Shown here: positions 9,635-21,563 of the stretch, piece after piece
Position numbering within the stretch: position 1 is the first letter of the stretch
How the letters are laid out: every line of letters begins with the position of its first letter
Assembly: GCA_947683625.1 (NCBI GenBank)
Contig: CANTUR010000195.1
Coordinates: forward strand, 1-64,000
DNA length: 64,000 nucleotides
DNA from: Mallotus nudiflorus
Taxonomy: Eukaryota; Streptophyta; Magnoliopsida; Malpighiales; Euphorbiaceae
Direction of reading: 5' to 3'
Position numbers and translations under genes: made by a program
The notes under the pieces: model-generated
Seen by the model: the letters and a program-made list of their open reading frames with translations, nothing else
What the model was told of the DNA's origin: nothing
Databases searched by the model: none

Positions 9635-12225
9635 TGTCACATGCACTTCACTAGTTGACGAGCGTGCACAAGTGGCTAAATGCTGAAAGTTGGCTAAGCT
9701 TGCTATAATGCTATCATAAATTTCCCATAACATAAGGATATAAACATAGGTACATGCCTTAAGTTATACTGATAAGTTACACACCAAGTCCTCTATTCTC
9801 AAGACTATTCCAATCTCTATAGACATAAATATAATATTTATAAATATCTTGAGTACAAACCCAAAAGACAAAATGAAGGAACTGTTGGCACAACCTCTTC
9901 TATGAGCTGGAAATATAAACAAAAGGAAGATGACTCTACTATACTAGCACTTCTATCCTTCTAGAGGATCTAAAAAAATTAAAAGTGAGAAGTGAGTATA
10001 AAAATACTCAATGTATAACAAAGCGGGAACAAATGCTTTTTTTTGTCTTAATAAATACATTATACTAATATTATCATGATAATATTAATTGTGAAGCTAC
10101 TAAGTATATAATAAACATATGAAAATAATAATAATAAACTATGATTTCGTATCATTTACTTATTCTGAAATGTGTAAGCTGTAATTAATATAATTGTGGA
10201 TTAATCAACTGTAAGGACATTCAAGATAAATCATTACATACGCTCATTAAATACATATCCTAATGATTATGCTAAATTGCTAACACATTGGGTGCATGAT
10301 GACATTGAGCAGTTGATGTGTATATATTGTTGGTCATGCATATGCACAGAGCTGCTCCCCAAGGGCTAACCACCCAATTGTATGCCTCCAAGACTATATG
10401 TACAATCAAGCGTTATCCTAAAGACAATTGCTGAGTAATATTACTGATGTAATATATATATATGAGATAAGACACCAGTTATCATGGTGTAATCTAAGTG
10501 ATATATACCATGAGTGTATAGATTTTTATAAGCTAAATCATTCTCATTAAACAAGCTATCAAAAAATATACTTTCTGCTATTTATTGTTATAGTCATGTA
10601 AAACAATAAGAATAATAATCATACGTTTGTTAAATAATTGTTCAAGCTAAGTACAAAATAAATTTGTTGAGATATAATCGCTAAGTTCAAAATAAATGTA
10701 TCGTTATAGTAATTTGCTTTAACTTGTCAATGATAAATATAATGCTATTTGTTCATGATTTTTATTATATAAGCTAAATGACATATAACATAATAATATT
10801 AATAAAGTGACATTCATGAAAATTCATTTTTAAAGGTATGTTCATCTAAATATATGTATAATCTAAAATAAATGCTATGAATATAAACAATAATTAATTT
10901 TTCTCAAGAACTAAGGAAACCTTAATATGTTAACAACACGAATTCAATATTATTTATATATGTCGATAACATAGTTTGAAAACCAATAATATATATTATC
11001 TACTCACCTGGAGTTGCTGACACAATAGCCTAATCAAATGGACCTGATCTATTTTATATTACTATAGTTGGAACGACTCGTATAGAGACATTTGAGAAGC
11101 AATAAAAATAAGATTCTAAGCTTACTAACTAAATTTTAGTAAAACTAGTTGACACCAAGTAGTCTACAGACTCATTATTAGTATGAAATTCTTTAAGGAT
11201 GGCACTAAGGAATCAACATAGCACTAAGGTGTTGTCCTAATGCCCTAATGCACATCCTTAATGGCAATCCTACTGCGCCTAATAAAAAAGGCGAGAGTGC
11301 TAGGTGCTGGGCATCATCTTAGTACCAAGGTGCCATCCTAATGTACTAAGGCGTCGCCTTAATGTACTGCAGCGTCACCTCATTGTACTATGGCCGCTAC
11401 CTTAATAATCTACAGTCATTTCTACAAATTGATAGCGCTCAAAATCCATAAAATTTGCACCAAAACTCAATTACAGTCATAATGGCACCCTATAAACTTG
11501 TAGACAATCTCATTACCACATTGTTTGAGCTTATTTATCAACATGCATAATCATCAAAGAAATCTCATTTATGAATAAATTTTGGTCTTTGATGAGAGTA
11601 GAAATTAATAGCTCAAACTTAACAACATCAGTTAGGAGTTTGATCAAGGTATAGCTAACTAGAGAACTCAACAACTTAACTATATGGATACCATTCAAAG
11701 GGAACAAAGTTGGTCCTATAGAATTTCAGCTTTTATAAGCATTTATCTTTGACAAACAAGAAGAGCTAACTCAAGAAAGATTTCAGAACTGATTATAGAG
11801 AAAAATAGATGATGATTTTGATTTAAAGCAAAGCCGAATTCATGTTAGTTACCTCTCCTAGTTGATTATGAACTGAGACAAATGGAAATTGTTAGTTGAT
11901 GATGAATGCATGAAGCACCTCTTAGCTTTTCTATCAAATTTCTGCAATCTCTACCATAATTCCATGAAGAAATTTTGATTTAGGGAAGTGGATTATTGAG
12001 AGAAAATGATGGGAAAATGAGAAGGATTTACATACTTGAGGAAGAGTTGTGATGATGCTATGGTTTTCAGCTTTGAGAAGAAGCTACTGAATTTTTTTTT
12101 TTGCTGGCAGCTTGTATGGCTGCCACCTCTCCCTTCTTCTTCCTTATTCTAACAGCTGTCCCTCCTAAATGCTGCATACCACTCTTTAATCTCTATTATT
12201 ATTATTATTTAGCAGGGATATTACA
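9635..12225 (-). mobile_element. long TG...CA element A (probable solo LTR) in Copia-1 RNase H
   Basis: Plus-strand ends are TGTCACATGC and GGGATATTACA. The flanks are AGGTT at 9630-9634 and AGGTT at 12226-12230, a perfect 5-bp TSD. I find no coding sequence inside. About 740 bp at the left end matches 38764-39540. TG...CA ends, 5-bp TSD, 2.6 kb length and no genes fit a solo LTR of a Ty3 element with long LTRs. The lineage (Tekay/Del-like) is inferred from size and terminal words only. Confidence 0.75.
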
Positions 12226-12230
12226 AGGTT

Positions 12231-12461
12231 GCTTTTTGGAGGACTAGGATATACAATTTGTGCCAAGAAAAATACAGTAGCCTGTTGTACTGTGTCTAGT
12301 TGTTGGACACCCTGCCCAATTTGCATAAAAAAACCATAGAGTGAGAAATTGCTATGTTTATAAAAAGAGATGCCAAAATTAAATGTGCCTTTAAGGTATC
12401 TAAGAATGCGTTTGACTGCTTTCATGTCACCAACAGTCAGATTATGAAGAGTTTGGTACAC
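12231..12461 (-). pseudogene. Copia-1 RT end and RNase H N-terminal part
   Basis: On minus: MYQTLHNLTVGDMKAVKRIL, then RYLKGTFNFGISFYK, the conserved connection between reverse transcriptase and RNase H ((A)xKRILRYLKGT). After a frameshift the other frame holds the DADWAG-like catalytic segment and SSKKQP. Element A interrupts the coding sequence there, duplicating AACCT (minus strand). Confidence 0.8.
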
Positions 12462-13400
12462 TTTGTTGACTGTGTGAACAATGGCAAGTCTCGTTACTAA
12501 GCTGCAAAATTTGGTGGCATTGATAGGTTCATAGTCTCAATGTGTTGCTGGAGACTTGATGGCCATAGGGGCTTTGTAATAAGAACTATCAAGTAACCTG
12601 GCTCGTTGGAGATTATCTTTGGCACATTGACTTTGATTGAGGCTAATGCCTTGTTGATTTCTTTGGACTTCAATGCCACAAAAAAATGCAACTCCCCAGG
12701 GTCTTTTGAGTGCAAATTCTGAACTAAGCTTGGGGATGAGATGCTGAATGAAAAGGTCATTATTTCCCGTGAGTACAATATCATCAACATAAATAAGCAT
12801 GAATATAATTAGACGATCATTGCGTAAAATAAATAAAGAAGGGTCAACTGTACTGTAAACAAAACCAATATGAAGTAAATACTGAGATAATTTGTCAAAC
12901 CATGCTCTAGGTGCTTGTTTAATCCCATAGAGCGATTTATTGAGCTTACAAATGAACGCAGGATGTTGAGGATCTTTAGAGCCAGGAGGTTGCTCCATGT
13001 ACATAATTTCTTTAATGTACCCATAAAGAAAAGCATTTTGGATATCAAGTTGTCTGAGCTTCCAATTTGAAGTGTTAGTAACGGCCAAAACAACTTGAAT
13101 TGTGGTAGCTTTGATAACGAGATTGTATGTTTCCTCGTAGTTAAGCCTTTTAATTTGAGAGTACCCTTAGGCAACAAGCCAAGCCTTGAAGCACTTGATA
13201 GTGCCAGCTTCATTAAATTTCATCTTGAATATCCATTTAGATCCTATAATGTTGGTATTCGGTAACCTTGGGACCAAGTGTCAGGTATGGTTGTCTATGG
13301 CTTCTTTCCACTAAGGTGATTTTAAAGCAAATTTATAGGATTTTGGAGTGTTGGTAGTGCTGCAAGTAAGAAGAGTAGTATTGTTGTGTTTGGATCAAAT
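12462..13400 (-). pseudogene. Copia-1 reverse transcriptase
   Basis: It would copy element RNA into DNA inside the virus-like particle. The best open stretch (13088-12537 on minus) reads WKLRQLDIQNAFLYG (first catalytic Asp region, family QLDVKNAFLxG), then MEQPPG, LYGIKQAPRAWF and LIYVDDIVLTG (the YVDD active site). The stretch 13213-12809 in another frame shows the N-terminal end of the domain shifted out of frame. Residues YVDD, QAPRAW and LDIQNAF are intact, but frameshifts flank both ends. Confidence 0.9.
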
Positions 13401-14424
13401 GTGTTAAGTTGCTTTAGCGAGGTTCAAATCCAGTTGTGGGTTTTGCCGAAGTTGTGGCCGAGTGATCATGGGGTGACCAGTTGAATTTTGAGAGTTATTT
13501 GCATAAAAAAGGTCAACAATTAAATTGTGACTTAAATCAAGAAAATCATTAATGGACGATGGAGCAAGATACTGAGTGTTGGTGGCGGTGAAGGTGGAAA
13601 GATGAGGTGCTGCAGGTGAGGAGCAGCCAGTATTGGTGCAAGGTGAAGTCGGGGTTTGTGTGAGATTGGCATCAGTAGGAATTGGTATGGGTAAGGGTTG
13701 AGCAGCGGAATAAGGCACTGAAGTGCATTGATTAGGTAACGAGGTTATGATGGCTTGGGTCAGCGGCAAAGTGGGAGTTGTGGGGATCGGGCTAGCTGAT
13801 TGGTGTGCAATGCGGATAGGTTTGGGAGTGGGCGGTGATTCAGTAATTTGTATAGGTGAGGGAAGAAGGGAAATTGTTGTGACCTGGGTTGGTGTGGGAA
13901 TTGTGGGGACTAAAAGTAAGGTGGGATCAAGGTGGGGAACATGTCGGACAGCAACTCAGAGAAAAAGTTAGTGGATGTAGTTAGTGGGGCTAGATGGGAC
14001 AGATGTGTTTTTGGAATTAAGAGAAAAAAGTTAGTGGATGTAGGACAACAGCTGAATTGATTTTGATGGGTTGGGTGGGACAGATGTGTTTTTGGAATTA
14101 AGAGAAAAAGGTGGTGGGTTATCTATTGGCTGGGTATTAGTCGGTGGATTATGTTTTGGAAGATTATTTTTTATTGGGGAGGTGTTTGATGCAGTGTTTG
14201 ATACTGTTATGTTGTTGTTGACTGAGGGAGAAGGATTCGGCTGCCCTTTCTCAATTTGACAAATATGCAATTGCTCAATGTTGTCGGGGAAAATGTAACT
14301 TCGAGTCCCCCTGAAGTGACATTGTTTTAAGGAGAGTAAGGGAAATACTGTTCATCAAACACTACGTGATGGGAAATATACACTTTATTAGTTAAAAGGC
14401 ATAAACAACGGTATCTTTTATGAG
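13401..14424 (-). pseudogene. Copia-1 linker between integrase and RT
   Basis: A Pro/Thr/Ser/Asn-rich low-complexity coding stretch, such as PLPIPIPTDANLTQTPTSPC, and GHPMITR near 13460, which matches the HPM(V/I)TR motif just ahead of Copia RT. Two segments sharing about 35 bp (13995-14030 and 14078-14108) are duplicated here. The open frames on the plus strand in this stretch are shadows. Confidence 0.7.
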
Positions 14425-15252
14425 TTAGGCTATAACCAACAAACCTGCAGGATACAATTTCTTTTCAAATTTATTTTTATTTCCTTGATCATGAAGGTAA
14501 AGAAAACAACTGCATCCAAAAATTTTTAGTATACTGTAATCAGGGTCATAATTAAAAAATTTAAAATATGGAGATTTCATGTTAAGTGTAGATGATGACA
14601 TACGATTAATAAATAAATTGACAGTGAGGAAAGAGGGAGTCCTGTCTTCATAATATGTCGGTGTTTCTTCCGGCAACACTATTATATCGTGGAGTGTGAG
14701 GGCAAGAAAGTTGGTGATGTATACTTTTAGTGGATAAATAATTTTCAAAAGTTGTTGGGTAAATTCACCTTCTCTATCACTTTGAAATATTTTGATTTTT
14801 TGCTCAAATAAATTTTCTACTTGTTTATGAAATTTAATAAAAACTTCAAAAAAATTAGTTTTTTTGAAAAGGAATATCCATGTGTAACGAGTACAATCTT
14901 CTACAATGATGACATAATATTTAAAATTTTGACAAGAAACAATTGTTATAGGTCCCCATAAATCACAATGTAATTTATCTAAAGGAAAGCTGGAAGTTTT
15001 ATTTGTCAAGGAAAATGGAAGTTTACAACTTTTTCTCATTTGACAACTAGCACAAATAATATTTTAATTTTCCCAGCTTAAAACAGTGATTAAATTTTTG
15101 GAGTGCAAGGTTTTCAAAAAATTAAAATTTGGATGTCTCATGTGTTGATGCCAAATGGTTTGAGAAACTCCTTTATAAGCAGCAAGAGCTTTATAATTGT
15201 TGTCTACCAACACATACAAGCCATTGTGCTTGTAGCCTTTAGCAAGAACCAT
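14425..15252 (-). pseudogene. Copia-1 integrase
   Basis: It would insert element cDNA into the genome. On minus it begins with a GAG-pre-integrase remnant, TIWHQHMRHPNFNFLKTL (family LWHxRLGHPS), whose H-H...C-C zinc site is partly lost. The core follows: PLDKLHCDLWGP (first catalytic Asp), YYVIIVEDCTRYTWIFLF, and IFQSDREGEF (second Asp, usual (K)RSDNGGEF with the key N-G changed to R-E). FGCSCFLYL marks the C-terminal region. The stretch holding the catalytic Glu is frameshifted around 14640-14720. Confidence 0.85.
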
Positions 15253-15960
15253 TTCCTATTGAGACTTGACAAAAAAATTGGTTAGCATTGAAGGTAATAG
15301 AACAAGCATTATCTGATGTTAATTTGGGAGCAGAAATGAGATTCTTTTTAATTTTTGGTACTAGTAAAACATTTTTAACATTAATAATACCATTATTTGT
15401 TTGAATTTTACCTTCTCCAATGTGACTAATGTGCAAATTATCTTCATTACCAACCATAATAGAGTCATCACCATTATATTAAGTTAGTGTTGAGAGTTTA
15501 CCTGGATCATTGATAATGTGTGTAGTGGCTCCTGAGTTGGCATAAAGATTAGTGTTATTGCTTTGATTCATATTCATGGCTACCAGTGCTTTATAGGTTT
15601 GGTCATTTAGTTGAATAGAGTGATCAAAGCGACTCCAACATTCAATTGCAGAATGGTTGTATTTTCCACATATTTGACATACAACAAGTGACTTGTCTTT
15701 TTTTTTTTCTCAATAAAATTACCATTGAGTTTTTCTCCATGGTTGGTAGTATTGTATTTGGTTTGAATGTTGTGTCTTGTAGCCGGATTAAATCCATGCC
15801 CATGAGAATTGAATCTACCTCCATTCCTACCACGACCTCTTCCTCTTTGAGCAAGATAAGCTTGATCATGTTGAGGATTGGAAGCTTGTTCAAAGTTATT
15901 ACTTATGGAGGTTCATTGCCTTCAATAAGATGGTATGCCATGTCTATGCTCTGAATGAGG
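15239..15960 (-). pseudogene. Copia-1 gag C-terminus and protease
   Basis: On minus: an Arg/Gly-rich stretch (RGRGRGRNGG), then a CCHC zinc knuckle CQICGKYNHSAIECW (about 15680-15634) that binds element RNA. Next is the protease active site LYANSGATTHI (about 15545-15515), where the catalytic Asp of DSG is Asn. Then come MVGNEDNLHISHIGEG, and VLLVPKIKKNLISAPKL (family VLHVPxLxxNLLSVxKL). The N-terminal gag domain is absent: only about 200 bp of element DNA separate the knuckle region from the PBS once the solo LTR is removed. Confidence 0.85.
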
Positions 15961-16138
15961 GGCTCAATTTATAAATGCTAAAGAAGATAATTTGTGTTGT
16001 TTAATTTCAAAGATATTAGACTAGAACATTGATGATAAAAGTAGAGTTATATGTGTTATTAGAAGAGAGAGTTCATTTTTGTTATTTAATTTGATAAGAG
16101 TAGAGTTGGTCATGAGAATTGAAGTTTATGATTTAGGT

Positions 16139-17444
16139 TGATGTGTGCAATATTTATATATTTCTGAGTTGAATTTTAATGACTTTTAAAATAATAAATA
16201 ATGTTAATTGGGTAAATTTTAGTTTAATTAGGAAATATTTTTATTTTAGAGTCTTATTTAGGATTTTACTATTTTTGGCTTAATTCTAGTTAAATAAGGA
16301 GTCTTATTTAAGTGCCCAATTGATGTTTCCCTTTTTATAAGAGATTTAGCAAATAATTCCAAAAATTCAAAGGATTGGACAATATGGCTTGAGCACCGAA
16401 GTATGCATTCGGTGTTGTTCCCTTATTAAAACCATGTTAAAACCATGCAAGGACCTAGAATCTTGATTTGAAGTGAAGCACGCCCATGCTGAAGTGGTGT
16501 TGAAACCGTGTTGATGAGTTGCAATGCTACACCACTTTAGCACGCCATGTCGATGCCACGTCTGAGGGAAGGAAGATTTTCCTAATAAAAAAGGAAAAGG
16601 AATTCAAGGGCAATAAAGTTTTCTATCAAGTGCTTTCCTACAAAAGGGGATGCTAAAAGGTGTATTGGAGGATTGATTCTACATTTGGGGAGCAATCCTT
16701 AAAGTCGAAGATTGAAGAGGAGTTGCAAGATTCAAGAGATTTATTTATATTTTCTTCATCATCACATTTTATTCTTTTAATTATGTTTGTGTTCTTCGTA
16801 ATAATTATGTGTGGGTAAACGCTTTTTAGTGTTTAGGTTAGGACTAGCTACTATATAATGTGATTGAACATAAGTTTTATTAATTTGATTTTCAGTTAAT
16901 TCTATGAGTTACACTTAATGTATGCTTTCATTCTTGGCTAGCTTGTTTGTATGTTGATGGGTAAATTAACCAACAAGAATTCGAGGAATTTATCAGCTTA
17001 AGACTTATAGGACCTAGATCACTCGACCATGAGAGTATGTGAGCTCTTCGGGGGTAAAATAATTGTTAAGAAGCTTAATGAGTTAGGATTATTTCTTAAT
17101 CACAAGAGTGGGTTAAACTTTAATCTTAGCATGCTTAATTGAACTTGAAAGTCTTTAGGTATTTTACAACAATTACCCTTAACTGAAATCATTATTTAAT
17201 TTGTTTAAGTGTTCATGATCTGATTAGAATAGTGAAACAAACCTAAGCTATATATTTTAATTATTTGATTTTCTCTTAGTTTAATTTGATTTACTTTATA
17301 TTTAATTTTTTAATCACTTTTATTTGATTTACTAGCTAAGATCATAAGTAGGAATATTGGTATTCAATATCTAATTCTCATGGGAATGATAACTCTTTAT
17401 ATTGTAATTCATAATCCGTGCATTTGCGGGTTTTAAACACAACA
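16139..17444 (+). repeat. Athila-like solo LTR inside the Copia-1 leader
   Basis: Starts TGATGTGTG and ends CACAACA. It is flanked by TAGGT at 16134-16138 and TAGGT at 17445-17449, a perfect 5-bp TSD. It aligns along its length with the LTRs of the element at 17860-37636, including the CACTCGACCA(C/T) and AGTCTTTAGGTATTTTA segments. A single LTR with a TSD is the usual product of LTR-LTR recombination. A perfect hairpin CACCGAA/TTCGGTG lies near 16394-16415. Confidence 0.9.
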
Positions 17445-17453
17445 TAGGTACAA

Positions 17454-17465
17454 GCTTTGATACCA
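17454..17465 (-). other. Copia-1 primer-binding site (tRNA-iMet type)
   Basis: On minus it reads TGGTATCAAAGC, directly after the LTR's TTCTTCA. One base differs from the usual TGGTATCAGAGC. Confidence 0.9.
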
Positions 17466-17740
17466 TGAAGAAATTCAGTGAAAGAAAATAATTCCCATTC
17501 CATATTTTGTACAAGTAGTACAACTATAATATATAGAATAAAGGATAAAGCAAAGAAAGAAGTTATTAACAAAAGAGACGTTGGTGGGGCCGCTTTGAAT
17601 GGTAATGAGCCTAATGATTTTTATCAAGATCTATTTGACTTGCAATGTACTGTTGCAGAGCTAAGGATGGAAGTAGATGTTGGTTCATGAACAAGAAAAT
17701 AAATTAAGACTTTGATTAATTGAATTGTTGACTTTCTTCG
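17466..17740 (-). repeat. Copia-1 LTR (5' LTR in element orientation)
   Basis: Runs TGAAGAA to TTCTTCG. The PBS adjoins its left side and the TATAT target copy follows at 17741. It pairs with 8983-9258. Confidence 0.95.
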
Positions 17741-17745
17741 TATAT

Positions 17746-17770
17746 GGCTAATGGAAACTTAAGAGAATAT
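17746..17770 (+). pseudogene. receptor-kinase exon fragment after Copia-1
   Basis: Directly after the Copia-1 target duplication (17741-17745) the frame resumes MANGNLREYLL, which continues LIYEY from 8982. The original exon would have read straight through. A GT-like donor follows near 17768 and the intron is then interrupted by the Athila-like element at 17860. Confidence 0.85.
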
Positions 17771-17859
17771 CTCTTATGTTTGTGTTGTTATAGATATTTA
17801 ATTATATTTTGATGGTGGGTTTGATACTATTCTTGTAAAAATTCTTTTTTTATGTAATG

Positions 17860-20800
17860 TGATGTGTGTATGTTCTATATATATTTTAAGTTAAATTCTA
17901 ATGGATATTGAATAAGTTATTAGTTTAATTTGGGTAGAATTTGAGCTTAATTGAGAAATATTATAGTTTCCTATTTCATTTAGGATTCTATTATTTTTTG
18001 TCTAATTCTAGTCTAATAAGGATTTCATTTGAAAGGCTAATTAGTTTTCCTTTTTTGTAGGAAAGCTTCAAAAGGAATTCCAAAAAGGTCAAGGATTTGT
18101 CTGATGCCACTTCAACATCATAGCTATTTAACCAGTGTAACCTTCTAAAATTTTAGCTTTAAGTTATGCATTACCATGTTGAAGTGGTGTGCAACTAGTG
18201 CTACTTGCTAAAATCCTAACCTAAAGAGCTGCATGTCCATACTGAAGTATTGCTGAAGAGATGTAAGCATAAAAAAGTTTCCTTCTTTAAGAAGGACTCA
18301 AGAATTCAAAAGTTATTGAGTTTTCTGCCAAGTTTTTCTATAAAAAGAGGATGCTAGGGCATTTATTGATGAGGAGGGAAGCTTAAAATAAGAGCAAAAC
18401 AAAGATTGAAGGAGACACATACAAGATTAAAAGAGTTTTATTTTATTTTTTTCTTCATCTTTTAATTCTTTTGAACATGTTTGTGAGATTCGTTACAATT
18501 ATGCGTGGCTAAATTTCTTTTTAGGGTTTAGTTTAGGAGTAGCTATTCTATGATGTTATTGAACACAAGTTTTATTAATTTGATTTTCAGTTAATTTTAT
18601 GAGTTGCTCTTCATGTTTTGTATTCCATTAAGGGTCCAATTAATTACATGTTTATGGGTGTCATGATCTAAACCAGAGTCATGACGGGCGCTAGGGAATG
18701 AAAATTCTTTCAAATCTGGAACCCGTAGTAAGCCTTAAAAGAAATAAAGCATGCAATAAATAAAATAAAATATGTAGCAATATTTAAATCTCAAACCAAT
18801 ATAATAATAATAAACTCTGTCATATCATAAAATAAAATGTATTACACAATATTCAGAGAAAGGTCTCTGAAATACAACCAACATACAGTAAATACAAAGT
18901 ACAACTCACTACTGCAATTTTCTAGAGTATAAATAAAATTAAGTAAGCAGTTTACATAAACAAGTTGGGGCTGAAGAAATATGGTGAATAGGCCTACTGC
19001 TGAGATATGAAGAAGACGAATCTCCAGAAAAATCAATTGAGGGGAGTCAAACCTCACTGAGTGAATTTTTATAATATATATACATGCATCTCCTAATGTC
19101 AAATGCAATCAATCATTCGTATATAATAAATACATATACAAGCACTTCACACAGATACTGAAAGTTCACTTTATATAATAATACTAAAAAACATATGTTT
19201 ATGAAAGATCAAATAGAACCCTATTTAATTGCAACCTCAATCAACAATAATTGTCTAGCCATACAAGCTCACTTAATTCCAATTAATTCACTTATTCCTT
19301 ATGGATTGTAGACTAGCCCTGAGGCACTAAGTCGACCAAGCTCTAGCAGTCTGACTATCAATGTGATTGGCCATGAGACACTAGGTCAACCGAGCTCCAG
19401 TAACCACACTATCAATCATATCACATCTCAAATCATCAATCAATCAATCAATCTCAATCAAATCATAATTCCACAAGTAATTTTCACTCAACCCTAAATC
19501 TATCGCATTGGTACATACACGGTCCTAGTGCTGCCCACTAGGTAGCACATTCTATCAATATCCTTCATTTAAAATAAAACATTCATATAGGAAAAATAAC
19601 TAATGCAGAATAACATTCATAATAACAAAATAAACCATATATATACCAGAAATATACCTAAAAAAAACTAAGTATATTTCAAGTATATATATGTCAAATA
19701 AATTCAAATCAGCCATAAAATATACCAAATATAAACTAATAATATACTAAAGACATTTTAAGTATATATCAAAAGTAAAACATGCATTTATTTTGGAATA
19801 TATAAAAATATACAAAAAATATACCTAACATATACCAAACATTTAATAAAACAATTTATGAACAAATACACATTAAAAATTTGTATATTCTAAAACATGC
19901 AACCTAAGTGCGACGCATATATAAAATAATAACTCACAAGTTTATGCTCCTCGAGACTGATTCTACGGGCCCGGTCCACTAGGCCTCGGTCTCGGCGCAA
20001 CTAAACAATAAAATAATAATGAAAATTAGAATAAATTTAATCAAATGTTCTAAGAATTCTAAAAGACTCTAATTGAGGATTGAAAACTCAGATAGACACA
20101 AAATTTCAGGATCGACCCGATGTCACATTTTACGAGAATTCTACCACAAATTCGGCAGAGCTTCCTCTGTAAAACAGACATCTCTCTACTAAAAAGTAGA
20201 GTCGGTCTTGCAAGAAAACGAACTTCAAATAACAAAATATTCAATACCTTCGGTTGGGACTCCAAATTACACAATTCTTAACCGAAGTTCACAATTCCAC
20301 TAAAAATACAAATAATATATTAAATATATCAAAAACCAATAAATTCCACAATAATTAAATAAAAATTTCAAAATAATAATATAATATTATTAAAATCAGA
20401 TTTCTCGATAATTCAATATTAATTAGTAAAAATTCACTTTATATATTCATATAGCTTAAATAGCCTAAATATATATTAACGGTTATTGAAAACCCATTTA
20501 ATTACCAATTTATTAAATAATATATTATTTGAAAATAATTTTTAAAAATTAGTATTAATTAGTTAAAAATAGTAAAGAATTTATAAAAAATCATTTTATT
20601 ACCTTAAATAATTCTAAAACCAATTAAAACATAATATTTAACTATAATTTTAATAAAAACTCATAATTAACCCAATAATTCAAAATATCCATAATACTAA
20701 ATAATTTCCTAAAAAATTATATAAAACCACATAAAATCATTAAAATTATTCTATCAACATATAATATACTAATATCACCTAAAACATATATTTAACCAAT

Positions 20801-21496
20801 AATTTCAACAAAAATACATATTTAACCTAATAATCCAATATTTACATAAACTAAAAATTACATAATATTCTCAAAAATTATTTTCTCAACACTAAAATTA
20901 ATAATAACTCATAATAACACTAAATCAACCAATTTTATAATTAAATAAATTAATTTACGAAAATTAAATAACTAGTAATAAAATAATAAAAAATTCACCA
21001 AAATTAAAATAAATTTCAAAAATTATAACAAAAATATATTCATGAAGCTCAAGCAACAAGGATAAAAGTTTCTTAAGGGAGTTTTCAAAAATCAACTCAA
21101 AAAAATAAAAAAAATATAATAGTTGAAAATTGAAAAATCAAGAAAACTCATAAATGATTAGGTTTAAGCTCAAATGAAGCTTGGAATCAAGATCACCGGA
21201 GCTAGAGGAGTCGACAGAGACCAGCAGCGCTTGAAATGGTGGCCAGAACCATGAACGCCGACGAGGAGAGCTGTTGTTGCTGCTACTACTGTCTTTGCTG
21301 TTGCTGGCGATTGGAGAAGGAGAAGGAAGGTGGCGGAGTTGCTGGCTGAAGGTGGGTGGTCGGCCGAAGATGTGGGAGACACACCAATGATTAGAAAATT
21401 GGATGTGCGGGGAAGATGAAGTTTTACGGTGTTTATGTTTCTGTGTTTGCGTATTTGTATGTATTTATGTTCTATGAATCTTTAGTAAAATAAATC

Positions 21497-21563
<67 letters not shown>

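Larger units (their letters stand above)
8983..17740 (-). mobile_element. Copia-1 LTR retrotransposon, inserted in the receptor-kinase exon
   Basis: LTRs of 276 and 275 bp begin TGAAGAA and end TTCTTCA (the right copy now ends TTCTTCG). The 5-bp TSD is TACAT (8978-8982) and TATAT (17741-17745). A tRNA-iMet-type PBS and a polypurine tract put the coding direction on minus. The domain order read on minus is zinc knuckle, protease, integrase, reverse transcriptase, RNase H, as in Copia. Without its two nested insertions it is about 4.85 kb, normal for Copia. The LTRs differ at roughly one base in ten by hand count, so it looks older than Copia-2 and Copia-3. Confidence 0.95.

Noticed and set aside
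9635..12225. DNA transposon with terminal inverted repeats
   Set aside because: Only 3-5 terminal bases are inverted (TGT...ACA), there is no transposase, and the 5-bp TSD with TG...CA ends fits an LTR better.
14071..14259. Plus-strand Gly-rich open frame
   Set aside because: Shadow of the Pro/Ser-rich Copia-1 linker on minus.
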